Below, one piece after another: positions 19,173-29,248 of a stretch of DNA of 64,000 nucleotides (position 1 is its first letter; every line of letters starts with the position of its first letter). The notes below the pieces were generated by a model that made no database searches, was not told the DNA's origin, and worked only from the letters and a program-made list of their open reading frames with translations. The stretch comes from Clostridia bacterium. Its GTDB lineage: Bacteria > Bacillota > Clostridia > TANB77 > CAG-508. The position numbers were made by a program, and so were the translations under genes. The stretch spans positions 62,001 through 126,000 of the forward strand of contig CAAGKK010000006.1 of NCBI GenBank assembly GCA_900770385.1. The letters run 5' to 3'.

Positions 19173-19613
19173 ATGAATCCTCTAGAATCAAAAAAAGAAT
19201 ATCAAAATTATGTGGATAAAAAATCCCCTAACTCACCTATTTCCAAAAATTGTTTTAATGCATTTTGGGTAGGCGGTCTAATTTGTTCAATTGGTCAAAT
19301 CATAAGTGAAATATGTAAATTTAACAATTTAGATATTCAGCTTACTGGTACTATTGTTTCCATTATTTTAATTGGTATTAGTGCTTTTTTAACAGCATTA
19401 AATATTTTTAATAAAATTGGAAAATTTGCTGGTGCCGGTTCTTTAGTTCCTATTACTGGATTTGCTAATTCTATTGTTTCTCCTGCTATGGAATATAAAT
19501 CTGAAGGATATGTTATGGGAGTTGGAGCTAAAATGTTTACGGTTGCAGGACCTGTACTCGTTTTTGGTATATCTGCTTCTATTTTAGTAGGTATGATTTA
19601 TTTTATATTATAA
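19173..19613 (+). CDS. spoVAC: Stage V sporulation protein AC
   Basis: SpoVAC is a membrane component of the spore channel that takes up dipicolinic acid during sporulation and releases it in germination. The 146 residues have several membrane spans and the conserved loops GAGSLVPITGFANSIVSPAM and EGYVMGVGAKMFTVAGPV. The start is the ATG after AAAGGTGGTGATT. It is followed 24 bases later by spoVAD. Confidence 0.95.
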   Translation: MNPLESKKEYQNYVDKKSPNSPISKNCFNAFWVGGLICSIGQIISEICKFNNLDIQLTGTIVSIILIGISAFLTALNIFNKIGKFAGAGSLVPITGFANSIVSPAMEYKSEGYVMGVGAKMFTVAGPVLVFGISASILVGMIYFIL

Positions 19614-19637
19614 AATTATTAGGAGGTTATTAATAAT

Positions 19638-20642
19638 ATGGAAAAACTAGGTAAACAAACAATAAAATTTAGCACATCTCCAACCATTAACAGCACTGCT
19701 TGTATTGTTGGTCCTAAAGAAGGACAAGGACCTTTAGCAAAATTTTTTGATCAATGTTTAAAGGATGAATTTTGGGGAGAAAAAACTTGGGAAAAGGCCG
19801 AGAGCAAAATAATTAAAGAAACTGTAAATACTGCTATTGCAAAATCAAATCTTTCTATTTCTGAGTTAGATTATTGTTTTGCTGGTGATTTATTGAACCA
19901 ATGTATCTCTTCTAGTTTCGGACTTAGAGATTTAAATGTACCTTTTTTAGGTTTATTTGGAGCTTGTTCAACTTTTGTTGAAGGATTAATAATGTCTAGC
20001 ATTTTTGTAGATTCTGGTGCAGGTACAAACTGTTTATGTGCTGCATCAAGTCATTTTTGTAGTGCAGAAAAGCAATTCAGATTTCCTTTAGAATTAGGGA
20101 ATCAAAGACCACCTACATCGCAATGGACAGTTACTGGAGCAGGTGCTGCTATTTTATCTAAACAAGGAGAAGGTCCTTATATAACACATGCTACCGTTGG
20201 TAAAATTGTAGATATGGGAATAAAAGATTCAAATAACATGGGATCAGCTATGGCACCCGCAGCATTAGATACATTATTAACTCATTTAAAGGATACTGGC
20301 AGAAAACCTAGCTATTATGATGGAATATTTACTGGGGATTTAGGCCATATTGGAAAAGAAATTTTAATAGAATTATCTGAAAAAAATGGTATTAATATAA
20401 AATCTAATTACAATGATTGTGGTGTACTAATATTTGATAAAAATTCCCAAGATACTCATTCTGGTGGTAGTGGATGTGCTTGTTGCGGAAGTGTTTTTAG
20501 TGGTTATTTATTTAATGAATTAAAACAACATAAACTCAAAAAAATTTTGCTTATTGCAACTGGTGCGTTAACAAACGCTACTTCTGCTCAACAAGGTGAA
20601 TCAATTCCCGGAATTGCTCATGCAGTTTCAATAGAAATTTAA
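19638..20642 (+). CDS. spoVAD: Stage V sporulation protein AD
   Basis: SpoVAD is a thiolase-fold protein that binds dipicolinic acid on the spore inner membrane. The 334 residues are of family length. Typical blocks are IVGPKEGQGPLAKFFD, FGLRDLNVPFLGLFGACSTF (residues about 95-115), PPTSQWTVTGAGAAIL, FTGDLGHIGKEIL and SGCACCGSVFSGY near the C-terminus. The ribosome site is AGGAGG. It lies between spoVAC and spoVAE. Confidence 0.96.
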   Translation: MEKLGKQTIKFSTSPTINSTACIVGPKEGQGPLAKFFDQCLKDEFWGEKTWEKAESKIIKETVNTAIAKSNLSISELDYCFAGDLLNQCISSSFGLRDLNVPFLGLFGACSTFVEGLIMSSIFVDSGAGTNCLCAASSHFCSAEKQFRFPLELGNQRPPTSQWTVTGAGAAILSKQGEGPYITHATVGKIVDMGIKDSNNMGSAMAPAALDTLLTHLKDTGRKPSYYDGIFTGDLGHIGKEILIELSEKNGINIKSNYNDCGVLIFDKNSQDTHSGGSGCACCGSVFSGYLFNELKQHKLKKILLIATGALTNATSAQQGESIPGIAHAVSIEI

Positions 20643-20664
20643 TTTATTATAGAAAGGATTTTTT

Positions 20665-21054
20665 ATGCAAGAATTTTTACAACATATTAATTATATGCAA
20701 TTGTTATATTGTTTTTTAACAGGTGGTATTATTTGTATTATTGGACAAATCTTAATAGATAAAACAAAACTCACCCCCGCAAGAATTTTAGTTATCTTTG
20801 TTACCAGTGGGGCTATATTAGGAGGTTTAGGTATTTATCAATATCTTGTTGACTTTGCTGGATGTGGTGCTACTGTTCCACTTACTGGTTTTGGATACAA
20901 TTTAGCTAAAGGTGCTAAAGAAGCTGTAGAACAATATGGTTTTGTTGGTTCATTTATAGGAGGCACCAAAGCCGCTGCCGGTGGTATTGCTGCTGCTATC
21001 TTTTTTGGTTATATTGCGTCTTTAATTTCAAAACCAAAAATGAAAAAGCAATAA
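20665..21054 (+). CDS. spoVAE: Stage V sporulation protein AE (AEb type)
   Basis: A 129-residue membrane protein of the SpoVA channel. It has four hydrophobic spans and the hallmark GCGATVPLTGFGYNLAKG near the middle. It is related to SpoVAC, sharing the VPLTGFG type loop. The operon here contains only C, D and Eb, the core set found in Clostridia; no spoVAA, AB or AF is present at this site. A bidirectional terminator overlaps its stop. Confidence 0.95.
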   Translation: MQEFLQHINYMQLLYCFLTGGIICIIGQILIDKTKLTPARILVIFVTSGAILGGLGIYQYLVDFAGCGATVPLTGFGYNLAKGAKEAVEQYGFVGSFIGGTKAAAGGIAAAIFFGYIASLISKPKMKKQ

Positions 21055-21080
21055 AAGATATAAGTCTTTTATTGCTTTTT
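21043..21080 (+). terminator. Bidirectional terminator between spoVAE and rplT
   Basis: A 16-bp stem (21043-21058 with 21065-21080, containing GCAATAAAAGA) with A and T runs at its ends, shared by the convergent spoVAE and rplT transcripts. Confidence 0.85.
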
Positions 21081-21095
21081 ATAATACTTTTGTAA

Positions 21096-21446
21096 TTATG
21101 CATTTTTTGCTATTTCTGCAATTTTAGCAAATGCTTCTGCATCTGTTACAGCTATTTCTGCTAACATTTTTCTATTTATAGTTACATTAGCTTTTTTTAA
21201 TCCTGAGATTAATTTACTATATGTTAAACCATTCATTCTTGCAGCAGCATTTATTCTTGTTATCCATAATTTTCTAAAATTACTTTTTTTATCTTTTCTA
21301 CCAATATATGCATACATTCCAGATTTCATAACAGCTTGTTTAGCCATTCTAAATCTATAATTTTTTGCTCCATAATAACCTTTAGCTTGTTTTAATACTT
21401 TTTTATGTTTTTTTCTAGTAATTTTAGCTGTTTTTACTCTTGCCAT
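21096..21446 (-). CDS. rplT: Ribosomal protein L20
   Basis: L20 is an early 50S assembly protein and in Firmicutes represses its own operon by binding the leader. The 116 residues are standard length. [20 protein letters not shown] at the start and [18 protein letters not shown] in the middle are diagnostic. It is the third gene of infC-rpmI-rplT, 22 bases after rpmI. Confidence 0.97.
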   Translation of the reverse strand: MARVKTAKITRKKHKKVLKQAKGYYGAKNYRFRMAKQAVMKSGMYAYIGRKDKKSNFRKLWITRINAAARMNGLTYSKLISGLKKANVTINRKMLAEIAVTDAEAFAKIAEIAKNA

Positions 21447-21468
21447 TTTTATTTCACTCCTTTATTTA

Positions 21469-21672
21469 TTAATTTCCATATGGTAATAATTTTTTAATTC
21501 CTGCTTCGCAAGTTTTATCTGCATAAGCATTTTGTATTTTTCCAGATTTTTTTTGTCTTGATGTCTTATTTGCTAAAAGATGTCTTCTGTTTGATTTTGT
21601 TCTTTTAACTTTTCCTGTAGATGTTAACTTATATCTTTTTTTTGCAGCTTTGTTAGTTTTTAATTTTGCCAT
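21469..21672 (-). CDS. rpmI: Ribosomal protein L35
   Basis: A 67-residue, very basic 50S protein. LKTNKAAKKRYKLTSTGKVK and the following RSNRRHLLANKTSRQK are typical, apart from local variation. It lies between infC and rplT in the conserved order, with 20- and 22-base gaps. Confidence 0.97.
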   Translation of the reverse strand: MAKLKTNKAAKKRYKLTSTGKVKRTKSNRRHLLANKTSRQKKSGKIQNAYADKTCEAGIKKLLPYGN

Positions 21673-21692
21673 TTTTGTTTCACTCCTTTAAA

Positions 21693-22202
21693 TTATTTAT
21701 TTTTTGATAAAATAATAAACATATTTTTACCTTCTAATACAGCTTTTTTATCTAAACTTGCAATGTCTGATAAAGCATCTGCAAATTTATTTAATAAGTT
21801 TTCTCCAAGTTTTGCATAACTTAATTCTCTTCCTCTAAATCTAACTGTTATTTTAACTTTACAGCCATCTTCTAAGAATTTTCTTGCATTTTTTACTTTA
21901 AAATTAAAATCATGCTCTTCTGTATTAGGAGTAACTCTAATTTCTTTTAGTTCAAATACTTTTTGTTTTTTCTTAGCTTCTTTTTCTTTTTTGGCTTGCT
22001 CAAATTTGTATTTTCCATAATTCATAATTTTACAAACCGGTGGATTTGAATTTGGAGCAACCAATACTAGATCTAGTTTTTTTTCAAAAGCTATTTCTAA
22101 AGCTTCGTTTAAGCTCTTAACTCCTAATTTTTCTCCGTTTTCGCTAATTATTTGAACTTCTTTTGCCCTAATTTTTTCATTAATAGGTAATTCTTGTTTT
22201 AT
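21693..22202 (-). CDS. infC: Translation initiation factor IF-3, probable AUA start
   Basis: IF-3 checks the start codon-anticodon pair on the 30S subunit. The 169-residue form begins at KQELPINEKIRAKEV, the conserved IF-3 N-terminus. The C-terminal domain has VKITVRFRGRELSYAKLG. The Shine-Dalgarno GGGAGGTG lies 6 bases before an ATA codon at 22200-22202. No ATG, GTG or TTG fits this spacing; the only upstream ATG, at 22238, lies inside a leader hairpin and before the ribosome site. AUU starts with IF-3 autoregulation are known in other bacteria, so an AUA start is plausible. Confidence 0.9.
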   Translation of the reverse strand: MKQELPINEKIRAKEVQIISENGEKLGVKSLNEALEIAFEKKLDLVLVAPNSNPPVCKIMNYGKYKFEQAKKEKEAKKKQKVFELKEIRVTPNTEEHDFNFKVKNARKFLEDGCKVKITVRFRGRELSYAKLGENLLNKFADALSDIASLDKKAVLEGKNMFIILSKNK

Positions 22203-22454
22203 ACTAACACCTCCCTTAAAATTTGTTGTGAAAAACAAATTTTGTACTATTTATTTCTCACTATTTAATGTGTTATTGTATATGTTGGATACATGCGTCT
22301 CCATACATTTTTAACAATTTATTGATTTCCTATTGTAAAAAAAATTGACTATGTATATAGCCAATCCACCTTTAATAAATATTAATTTTATAATAATTTA
22401 TTAACCTTTTCCTGTAAGTTAAGGTGAGAAGTGGATGACTTCTTCTTTACAATA
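22203..22454 (-). promoter_or_regulatory. L20-type leader of infC-rpmI-rplT with internal terminator
   Basis: About 250 nt of non-coding transcript precede infC. It contains CCACTTCTCACCTT, a block I recall from Firmicute infC leaders, a GC-containing hairpin followed by eight T residues (arms 22344-22352 and 22357-22365) and a 10-bp hairpin just before the Shine-Dalgarno (AAAATTTGTT / AACAAATTTT). This fits attenuation by L20. The exact fold needs a covariance search. Confidence 0.7.
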
Positions 22455-22459
22455 TAATT

Positions 22460-22488
22460 ATAATAAACCATTTTTCAAAAAAAGTCAA
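22460..22488 (-). promoter_or_regulatory. Sigma-A promoter for infC operon
   Basis: TTGACT (22483-22488) and TATTAT (22460-22465) with a 17-base spacer on the minus strand. It is back to back with the rplM promoter. Confidence 0.75.
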
Positions 22489-22506
22489 TGTTTTTTCTTA
22501 ATTTTA

Positions 22507-22535
22507 TTGACTTTTTTTGAATTTTGTATTAGAAT
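22507..22535 (+). promoter_or_regulatory. Sigma-A promoter for rplM-rpsI
   Basis: TTGACT (22507-22512) and TAGAAT (22530-22535) with a 17-base spacer, about 100 bases before rplM. Only 18 bases separate its -35 box from that of the infC promoter. Confidence 0.7.
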
Positions 22536-22560
22536 ATATAAGTATTTTATTAGTTGATAA

Positions 22561-22596
22561 ATAAATATTAACTTCTCCCCGGTAGTTAATATTTAT
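22561..22596 (+). promoter_or_regulatory. Candidate L13 leader hairpin
   Basis: A perfect 12-bp stem (22561-22572 with 22585-22596) closes a 12-nt loop TTCTCCCCGGTA, just after the expected transcription start of rplM. Firmicute rplM operons often carry an autoregulatory L13 leader at this place. I infer the identity from position and the C-rich loop. Confidence 0.5.
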
Positions 22597-22639
22597 ATCA
22601 TAATATATTTATAAAAAACGAAATGGAGGTCTTTATACC

Positions 22640-23074
22640 ATGAATAATACTACATATAGTGTAAAGAAAAATGATATACAAAGAAAATGGTATATAATTG
22701 ATGCAGCAAATAAGCCTTTAGGTAGAGTTGCTACAGAAGCTGCAAAATTATTAAGAGGAAAACACAAACCAACTTTTACACCAAATTTAGATGTTGGTGA
22801 TCATGTTATCATATTAAATTGTAATCAAGTTATTTTAACAGGTAACAAATTAAATCAAAAAATTTATAGACATCATTCAGGATACATTGGAGGAATGAAA
22901 GAAACTCCTGCTAAAGATATGTTAGAAAAAAATCCTGAAAAAGCTATGATGTTAGCAGTAAAAGGAATGCTTCCACACAATAGTTTAGGAGCACAACAAT
23001 TAAAAAAATTAAGAGTATATGCTGGTAGTGAACATGAAAACGCTGCTCAAAAACCAGAAGCTTGGAATTTTTAA
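22640..23074 (+). CDS. rplM: Ribosomal protein L13
   Basis: An early-binding 50S protein. The 144 residues include [20 protein letters not shown] near the start, [19 protein letters not shown], and [20 protein letters not shown] toward the end, all typical. It is preceded by GGAGG and followed 24 bases later by rpsI in the universal rplM-rpsI order. Confidence 0.97.
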   Translation: MNNTTYSVKKNDIQRKWYIIDAANKPLGRVATEAAKLLRGKHKPTFTPNLDVGDHVIILNCNQVILTGNKLNQKIYRHHSGYIGGMKETPAKDMLEKNPEKAMMLAVKGMLPHNSLGAQQLKKLRVYAGSEHENAAQKPEAWNF

Positions 23075-23098
23075 TCATAATAAGAGGAGGAAATAAAA

Positions 23099-23506
23099 AT
23101 GCCTAAAGCAAAATCAGAAAAAATAGTATTTTATGGAACTGGTAGAAGAAAAAGTTCTGTTGCTAGAGTTAGATTAGTAGAAGGAACTGGTAAAATAACT
23201 ATCAATGGTAAAGATATAGAAGAATATTTAGATATAGAAACTCTAAAAGTTATAGTTAAACAACCTTTAGTTGCTACAAATACTTTATCTAAATATGATG
23301 TAATTGTTAAAGTTACAGGTGGAGGATACACAGGTCAAGCTGGAGCAATCCGCCACGGAATAGCAAGAGCATTATTAGAAGCAAATGCTGAATACAGACC
23401 AATATTAAAATCTAATGGATACTTAACAAGAGATCCAAGAATGAAAGAAAGAAAGAAATATGGTCTTAAAAAAGCAAGACGTGCACCACAATTTAGTAAG
23501 AGATAG
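23099..23506 (+). CDS. rpsI: Ribosomal protein S9
   Basis: A 30S protein whose C-terminal tail reaches the P-site tRNA. The 135 residues carry [20 protein letters not shown] at the N-terminus, [19 protein letters not shown] in the middle and the basic tail [12 protein letters not shown] ending in SKR, as expected. It is the second gene of the rplM operon and is followed by a strong terminator. Confidence 0.97.
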   Translation: MPKAKSEKIVFYGTGRRKSSVARVRLVEGTGKITINGKDIEEYLDIETLKVIVKQPLVATNTLSKYDVIVKVTGGGYTGQAGAIRHGIARALLEANAEYRPILKSNGYLTRDPRMKERKKYGLKKARRAPQFSKR

Positions 23507-23518
23507 AATTTCAAAATT

Positions 23519-23549
23519 AAAACTCGAAAGTTTAAACTTTCGAGTTTTT
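23519..23549 (+). terminator. Terminator after rpsI (bidirectional)
   Basis: A near-perfect palindrome of about 14 bp per arm (containing ACTCGAAAGTTT) followed by TTTTTA. On the minus strand it also follows the 25-codon frame ending at 23532. Confidence 0.85.
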
Positions 23550-23609
23550 AGTTTTATATAAGATAAAGTTTTTTAAAGCTTTCATATTATATAAATCTAA
23601 ATACTCCAT
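23532..23609 (-). CDS. Possible 25-residue peptide gene
   Basis: A short frame (begins MEYLDLYNMKALKN) with a very good ribosome site AAAGGAG 8 bases before its ATG and a strong terminator overlapping its stop. A TATAAT box lies about 35 bases upstream, without a clear -35. It resembles no family I know. The signals are better than chance, but at 25 codons it may still be spurious. Confidence 0.35.
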   Translation of the reverse strand: MEYLDLYNMKALKNFILYKTKNSKV

Positions 23610-23683
23610 TCTTGCCTCTCCTTTATTTTATATTTTAAATTATATCATATGCAATTTAAAATATATAGTTTCCTACTATATAA

Positions 23684-23715
23684 AAAATGTAAATACAAAG
23701 CGTATTTACATTTTT
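23684..23715 (-). terminator. Terminator of lexA
   Basis: A 14-bp stem (AAAAATGTAAATAC / GTATTTACATTTTT) with a 5-nt loop, 18 bases past the lexA stop, with T residues on the minus strand. Confidence 0.75.
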
Positions 23716-23733
23716 ATGTTGTTTATTTGTTTT

Positions 23734-24387
23734 TTACATCTTTCTAAATACCCCTGCTACTTTTCCTAGTATTTTGCAGTCTGGTACAATTATTGGATCC
23801 ATTGTAGAGTTTTCTGGTTGTAACCTAATATGGTCTTTTTCTTTATAAAATGTTTTTACAGTAGCTTCATCTTCTATTAAAGCTACAACTATCTCTCCAT
23901 TATTAGCTACATTTTGTTTTTTAACTAAAATATAATCTCCATCTAATATTCCTGCTTCTATCATGCTTTCTCCCCTAACAGTAAGCATAAAACTTTCTGA
24001 ATTTCCAACAAAATCTATTGGAATTGGGAATGTGTCTGTTATATTTTCTACTGCAAGAATTGGTGCACCCGCTGTTATTTTTCCAATTACAGGTACATCT
24101 ACCATTTCTCTTCCTGTATAAAAATCTTTTTTTGGATCTGTTGCTGTTTTTCCAGAACTTCCTTTTAATAACTTTAATGTTCTTCCTTTTTGTGACTCTT
24201 TTTTTATATAACCTTTTTGCTCTAATTTTGCTAAATATCCATGTACTGTTGCTGTAGATTTTAACCCTACAGCTTTTCCTATTTCTCTAACAGATGGTGG
24301 GTAACCATTAACTTTTGATTGCTTTTCTATATAATCTAATATTGCTCTTTCTCTTTTATTTATACTATTTGGATCTCTTTTAGCCAT
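23734..24387 (-). CDS. lexA: LexA repressor
   Basis: LexA represses SOS genes and self-cleaves when RecA filaments form. The 217 residues have an N-terminal winged helix ([20 protein letters not shown], then [16 protein letters not shown]), the Ala-Gly cleavage site in [13 protein letters not shown], the catalytic Ser in [15 protein letters not shown] and the Lys in [10 protein letters not shown] favour the ATG of MAKRDPN, 9 bases after AAGGGA, over an ATG three codons upstream that touches the ribosome site. No clear LexA box was found in its own upstream gap. Confidence 0.95.
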   Translation of the reverse strand: MAKRDPNSINKRERAILDYIEKQSKVNGYPPSVREIGKAVGLKSTATVHGYLAKLEQKGYIKKESQKGRTLKLLKGSSGKTATDPKKDFYTGREMVDVPVIGKITAGAPILAVENITDTFPIPIDFVGNSESFMLTVRGESMIEAGILDGDYILVKKQNVANNGEIVVALIEDEATVKTFYKEKDHIRLQPENSTMDPIIVPDCKILGKVAGVFRKM

Positions 24388-24558
24388 GAATCTCATTCCC
24401 TTCTCTTATATTATTGCATACATGATATCATATACTTTTATAATTGTCAAACAAATTTTTGTATTTTTGAAATTTAATCTATTTGTTTGCATAATCACTT
24501 CGGTTTAGGTGATAGAATATACTATAATATGACATTACTATATTTAGGAAGGAAAAAA

Positions 24559-25147
24559 ATGATAGTATCTATTATATCGGTCTTACTTTTTAGCATATCA
24601 GCAAATATTGATAACATTGTTATTGGTTTTGCTTATGGTGTTAATAAAATTAAAATTAAATTTTCTTCAAATATATTAATTGCTACAATTACAACTTTAG
24701 GAACATTTTTTTCAATGTATCTAGGTGATTTTCTAAGTAATTTTATTTCTCATAATATCGCAAATGTTTTAGGTGCTTTAATTATAGTATTATTAGGGAT
24801 ATTTTTTATAATAAAAAGTTTTATTGAGTTTAATAAAACTAATAATAATATTTCTGAATATGCTTTAAAAAGTGACAAAGACAATTCTCATTACCTTGAC
24901 CTAAAAGAATCACTTAGTGTTGGTTTAACATTAGCAGTTAATAATGCTCGGTACCGGAATTATAGCTAGTACAACTGGAATAAACATATTATTTTCATTA
25001 ATTTGTACATTTATATTTAGTATACTCCTTTTATCTGTTGGAGTTATCGTTGGAAATAAAATTATCGGAAAATTTATTAGTAAGTTTTCTAATTTCTTGT
25101 CTGGTATTTTATTAATAATATTAGGAGTTATTGAATTATTAGTATAA
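24559..25147 (+). CDS. ytaF: Spore membrane protein YtaF (MntP-like), split by +1 shift at CGG
   Basis: YtaF is a sporulation-linked membrane protein of the MntP transporter fold. The first frame (ATG at 24559, after AGGAAGG) reads SANIDNIVIGFAYGVNKI and runs to a stop at 24967-24969. The second frame picks up in-phase homology at GTGIIASTTGINILFS and ends at 25147. The two join if one base is skipped at 24949: AAT AAT GCT (C) GGT ACC GGA gives NNAGTG, the expected NN-x-G loop. The codon at the break is an in-frame CGG. Without the shift the product stops after 136 residues. It could be a pseudogene, a base-call error or a recoded gene; see the CGG finding. Confidence 0.8.
24949..24951 (+). 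other. In-frame CGG codon at the +1 frameshift of ytaF
   Basis: Codon 131 of ytaF. Context GCT CGG TAC CGG in the zero frame; GCT C GGT ACC GGA after skipping one base. The restored residue is Gly. Confidence 0.75.
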
Positions 25148-25164
25148 GAGAAACAAAAAAATTA

Positions 25165-25190
25165 GTAGGTGGACACAAATGTCCGCCTAC
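25165..25190. repeat. GGCGGACA-type intergenic palindrome, copy 1
   Basis: GTAGGTGGACA and TGTCCGCCTAC flank a 4-nt spacer between convergent ytaF and obg. It can act as a terminator in both directions. Similar palindromes lie at 48901, 51075 and 61170, with a decayed one near 30303. Confidence 0.7.
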
Positions 25191-25197
25191 TATAGTT

Positions 25198-26487
<1,290 letters not shown>

Positions 26488-26490
26488 CTA

Positions 26491-27514
<1,024 letters not shown>

Positions 27515-27573
27515 CTATATTTATAAATTTTATGTTCTATAATTATTATACATTGTCAAAAGCAAAATAGGGT

Positions 27574-27606
27574 TAGAACAAATAGCAACATAAAGTTACT
27601 TTGTTC
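27574..27606 (-). terminator. Terminator of the TagO/WecA-like gene
   Basis: An imperfect stem (AGAACAAA and TTTGTTCT as outer arms) lies 7 bases past the stop at 27613 and before the trpS promoter region. Confidence 0.6.
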
Positions 27607-27612
27607 TCTACT

Positions 27613-28683
27613 TTAGCTTCGTTCTTTTTCAAAATTTTTATATCCGATAGCAATTATAGCTACTACTAATATTAAGAATGAAATTGCTTTCCATATTCCA
27701 CTTTCCAATAATACTATTGCAAATAATCCTAAAGCTGCTGTTATTGCATACATAATAAGTACTGCTTCTCTTTGTGAAAATCCCATTTTTAATAGTCTAT
27801 GATGCAAATGTCCTTTATCTGCTTGCATTATTGCTTTTATTGATTTTCCTTTTATTATTCTTCTAAATATTGCTACGATTGTATCTACAACTGGTAATCC
27901 TAGAACTATTAATGGTGCAACAACAACTACTAATGTATATGTTTTAGCTACACCAAATATTGATATAACGGATAAACAATATCCTAAAAAGTTTGAACCA
28001 GCATCTCCCATAAATGTTTTAGCTGGATTAAAATTAAATGGTAAAAATCCACTAATTGCCCCTGCTAATGCAGTGATTAAAAGTATTGCTATTATTGGTG
28101 AACCATTAATAGCAAATATAATAAGCATAGAAACACAAGAAATAAGTGCTATTCCACTTGATAATCCATCCAAACCATCAATTAAATTTATTGCATTTGT
28201 TACACCAACGATCCACCCTATTGTAAGTATTATTGCAAATGCATTTGGTAATCCTATTTTATCAAAAAAAGGTATATTAATATTATTAATTTTTAATCCA
28301 CAAGCAACCACAATAACTGCTGCTAGTATTTGAGCTGCAAGTTTAACCAATGGTGGTAAATCTTTTAAATCATCTACAAAACAAACACTTGCAATAATGA
28401 TTCCGCCTATAAAAAATCCTATTAACTTGATATACATATTATCTTCAAAAATATTTAAACTATTTTCAATATTTAATATTATTAATAAGTAAACAATAGA
28501 TACTACAAAGCCTGCTATAATTGCTAAACCTCCAAGTCTTGGCATTGTTACAGTATTTACTCTTCTCTCATCTTTTGGTGTATCAACCGCTCCTAATTTT
28601 TTGGCAAGTTTAATAGTATATGGTGTTATTACAAAAGTAGTTATAAATGCTAACATGAAAGCAATTGCAATATCTCCCCACAT
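27613..28683 (-). CDS. Undecaprenyl-phosphate sugar-1-phosphate transferase (TagO/WecA family)
   Basis: A polyprenol-phosphate glycosyltransferase of the MraY/WecA superfamily; it moves a HexNAc-1-phosphate from a UDP-sugar to undecaprenyl phosphate to begin teichoic acid or other cell-wall glycan synthesis. The 356 residues show about ten membrane spans, the Asp-rich motif SVCFVDDLKDLPPLVK, the NAINLIDGLDGLSSG block, GDAGSNFLGY and the basic loop KGHLHHRLLKMGFSQRE. The HLHHRL loop favours TagO/WecA over MraY. It is followed by a terminator and preceded by rpiB. Confidence 0.92.
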   Translation of the reverse strand: MWGDIAIAFMLAFITTFVITPYTIKLAKKLGAVDTPKDERRVNTVTMPRLGGLAIIAGFVVSIVYLLIILNIENSLNIFEDNMYIKLIGFFIGGIIIASVCFVDDLKDLPPLVKLAAQILAAVIVVACGLKINNINIPFFDKIGLPNAFAIILTIGWIVGVTNAINLIDGLDGLSSGIALISCVSMLIIFAINGSPIIAILLITALAGAISGFLPFNFNPAKTFMGDAGSNFLGYCLSVISIFGVAKTYTLVVVVAPLIVLGLPVVDTIVAIFRRIIKGKSIKAIMQADKGHLHHRLLKMGFSQREAVLIMYAITAALGLFAIVLLESGIWKAISFLILVVAIIAIGYKNFEKERS

Positions 28684-28697
28684 AATAACGCCTCCTA

Positions 28698-29147
28698 TTA
28701 TTTCATATTCTCTTTTTCTATTTCTTTAATCATTTCTATTCTTTCTTTATGTCTTCCACCTTCAAAAGCTGTTGCAATAGCCATTCTTAATATACATATA
28801 GCTTCATTTGTAGATAATTGATCTGCTCCTAAAGCTAATACATTTATATTATTGTGCATTCTAGCAAATTTAGCTGTTTCTTCATTATAACATGGTGCAC
28901 ATCTAATTCCTTTAAATTTATTTGCTACAATTGCCATTCCATACCCTGTTCTGCAAATAAGTACCCCAAAATCACATTCCTTGTTTTGTATGCTTTTTGA
29001 AACTTCTTTTGCTATTAAAGGATAGTCTGTTCTAAGCTCTGAATCTGTTCCAAAATCTTTAAATTCTATTCCTTTTTCTTCTAAATATTTTTTTATTTCT
29101 TCTTTTAGTTTATATCCTCCATGATCTGCTCCGATTGCTATTTTCAT
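28698..29147 (-). CDS. rpiB: Ribose-5-phosphate isomerase B
   Basis: RpiB interconverts ribose-5-P and ribulose-5-P in the pentose phosphate pathway. The 149 residues begin MKIAIGADHGGYKLKEEI, typical of RpiB/LacAB. The catalytic Cys lies in GVLICRTGYGMAIVANK, and HNNINVLALGADQLS completes the active site. I place the start at the ATG 8 bases after GGAGG, dropping five residues from the longest frame. It lies 14 bases before the TagO/WecA gene. Confidence 0.94.
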   Translation of the reverse strand: MKIAIGADHGGYKLKEEIKKYLEEKGIEFKDFGTDSELRTDYPLIAKEVSKSIQNKECDFGVLICRTGYGMAIVANKFKGIRCAPCYNEETAKFARMHNNINVLALGADQLSTNEAICILRMAIATAFEGGRHKERIEMIKEIEKENMK

Positions 29148-29248
29148 ATGTGTTACCTCCATTTTTTTATCTGCATTTATAATAACATATTTGCATATAT
29201 ATTACAAGAAAAATAACAAAATTACAATTTTTATTGAAGGTGATATTT

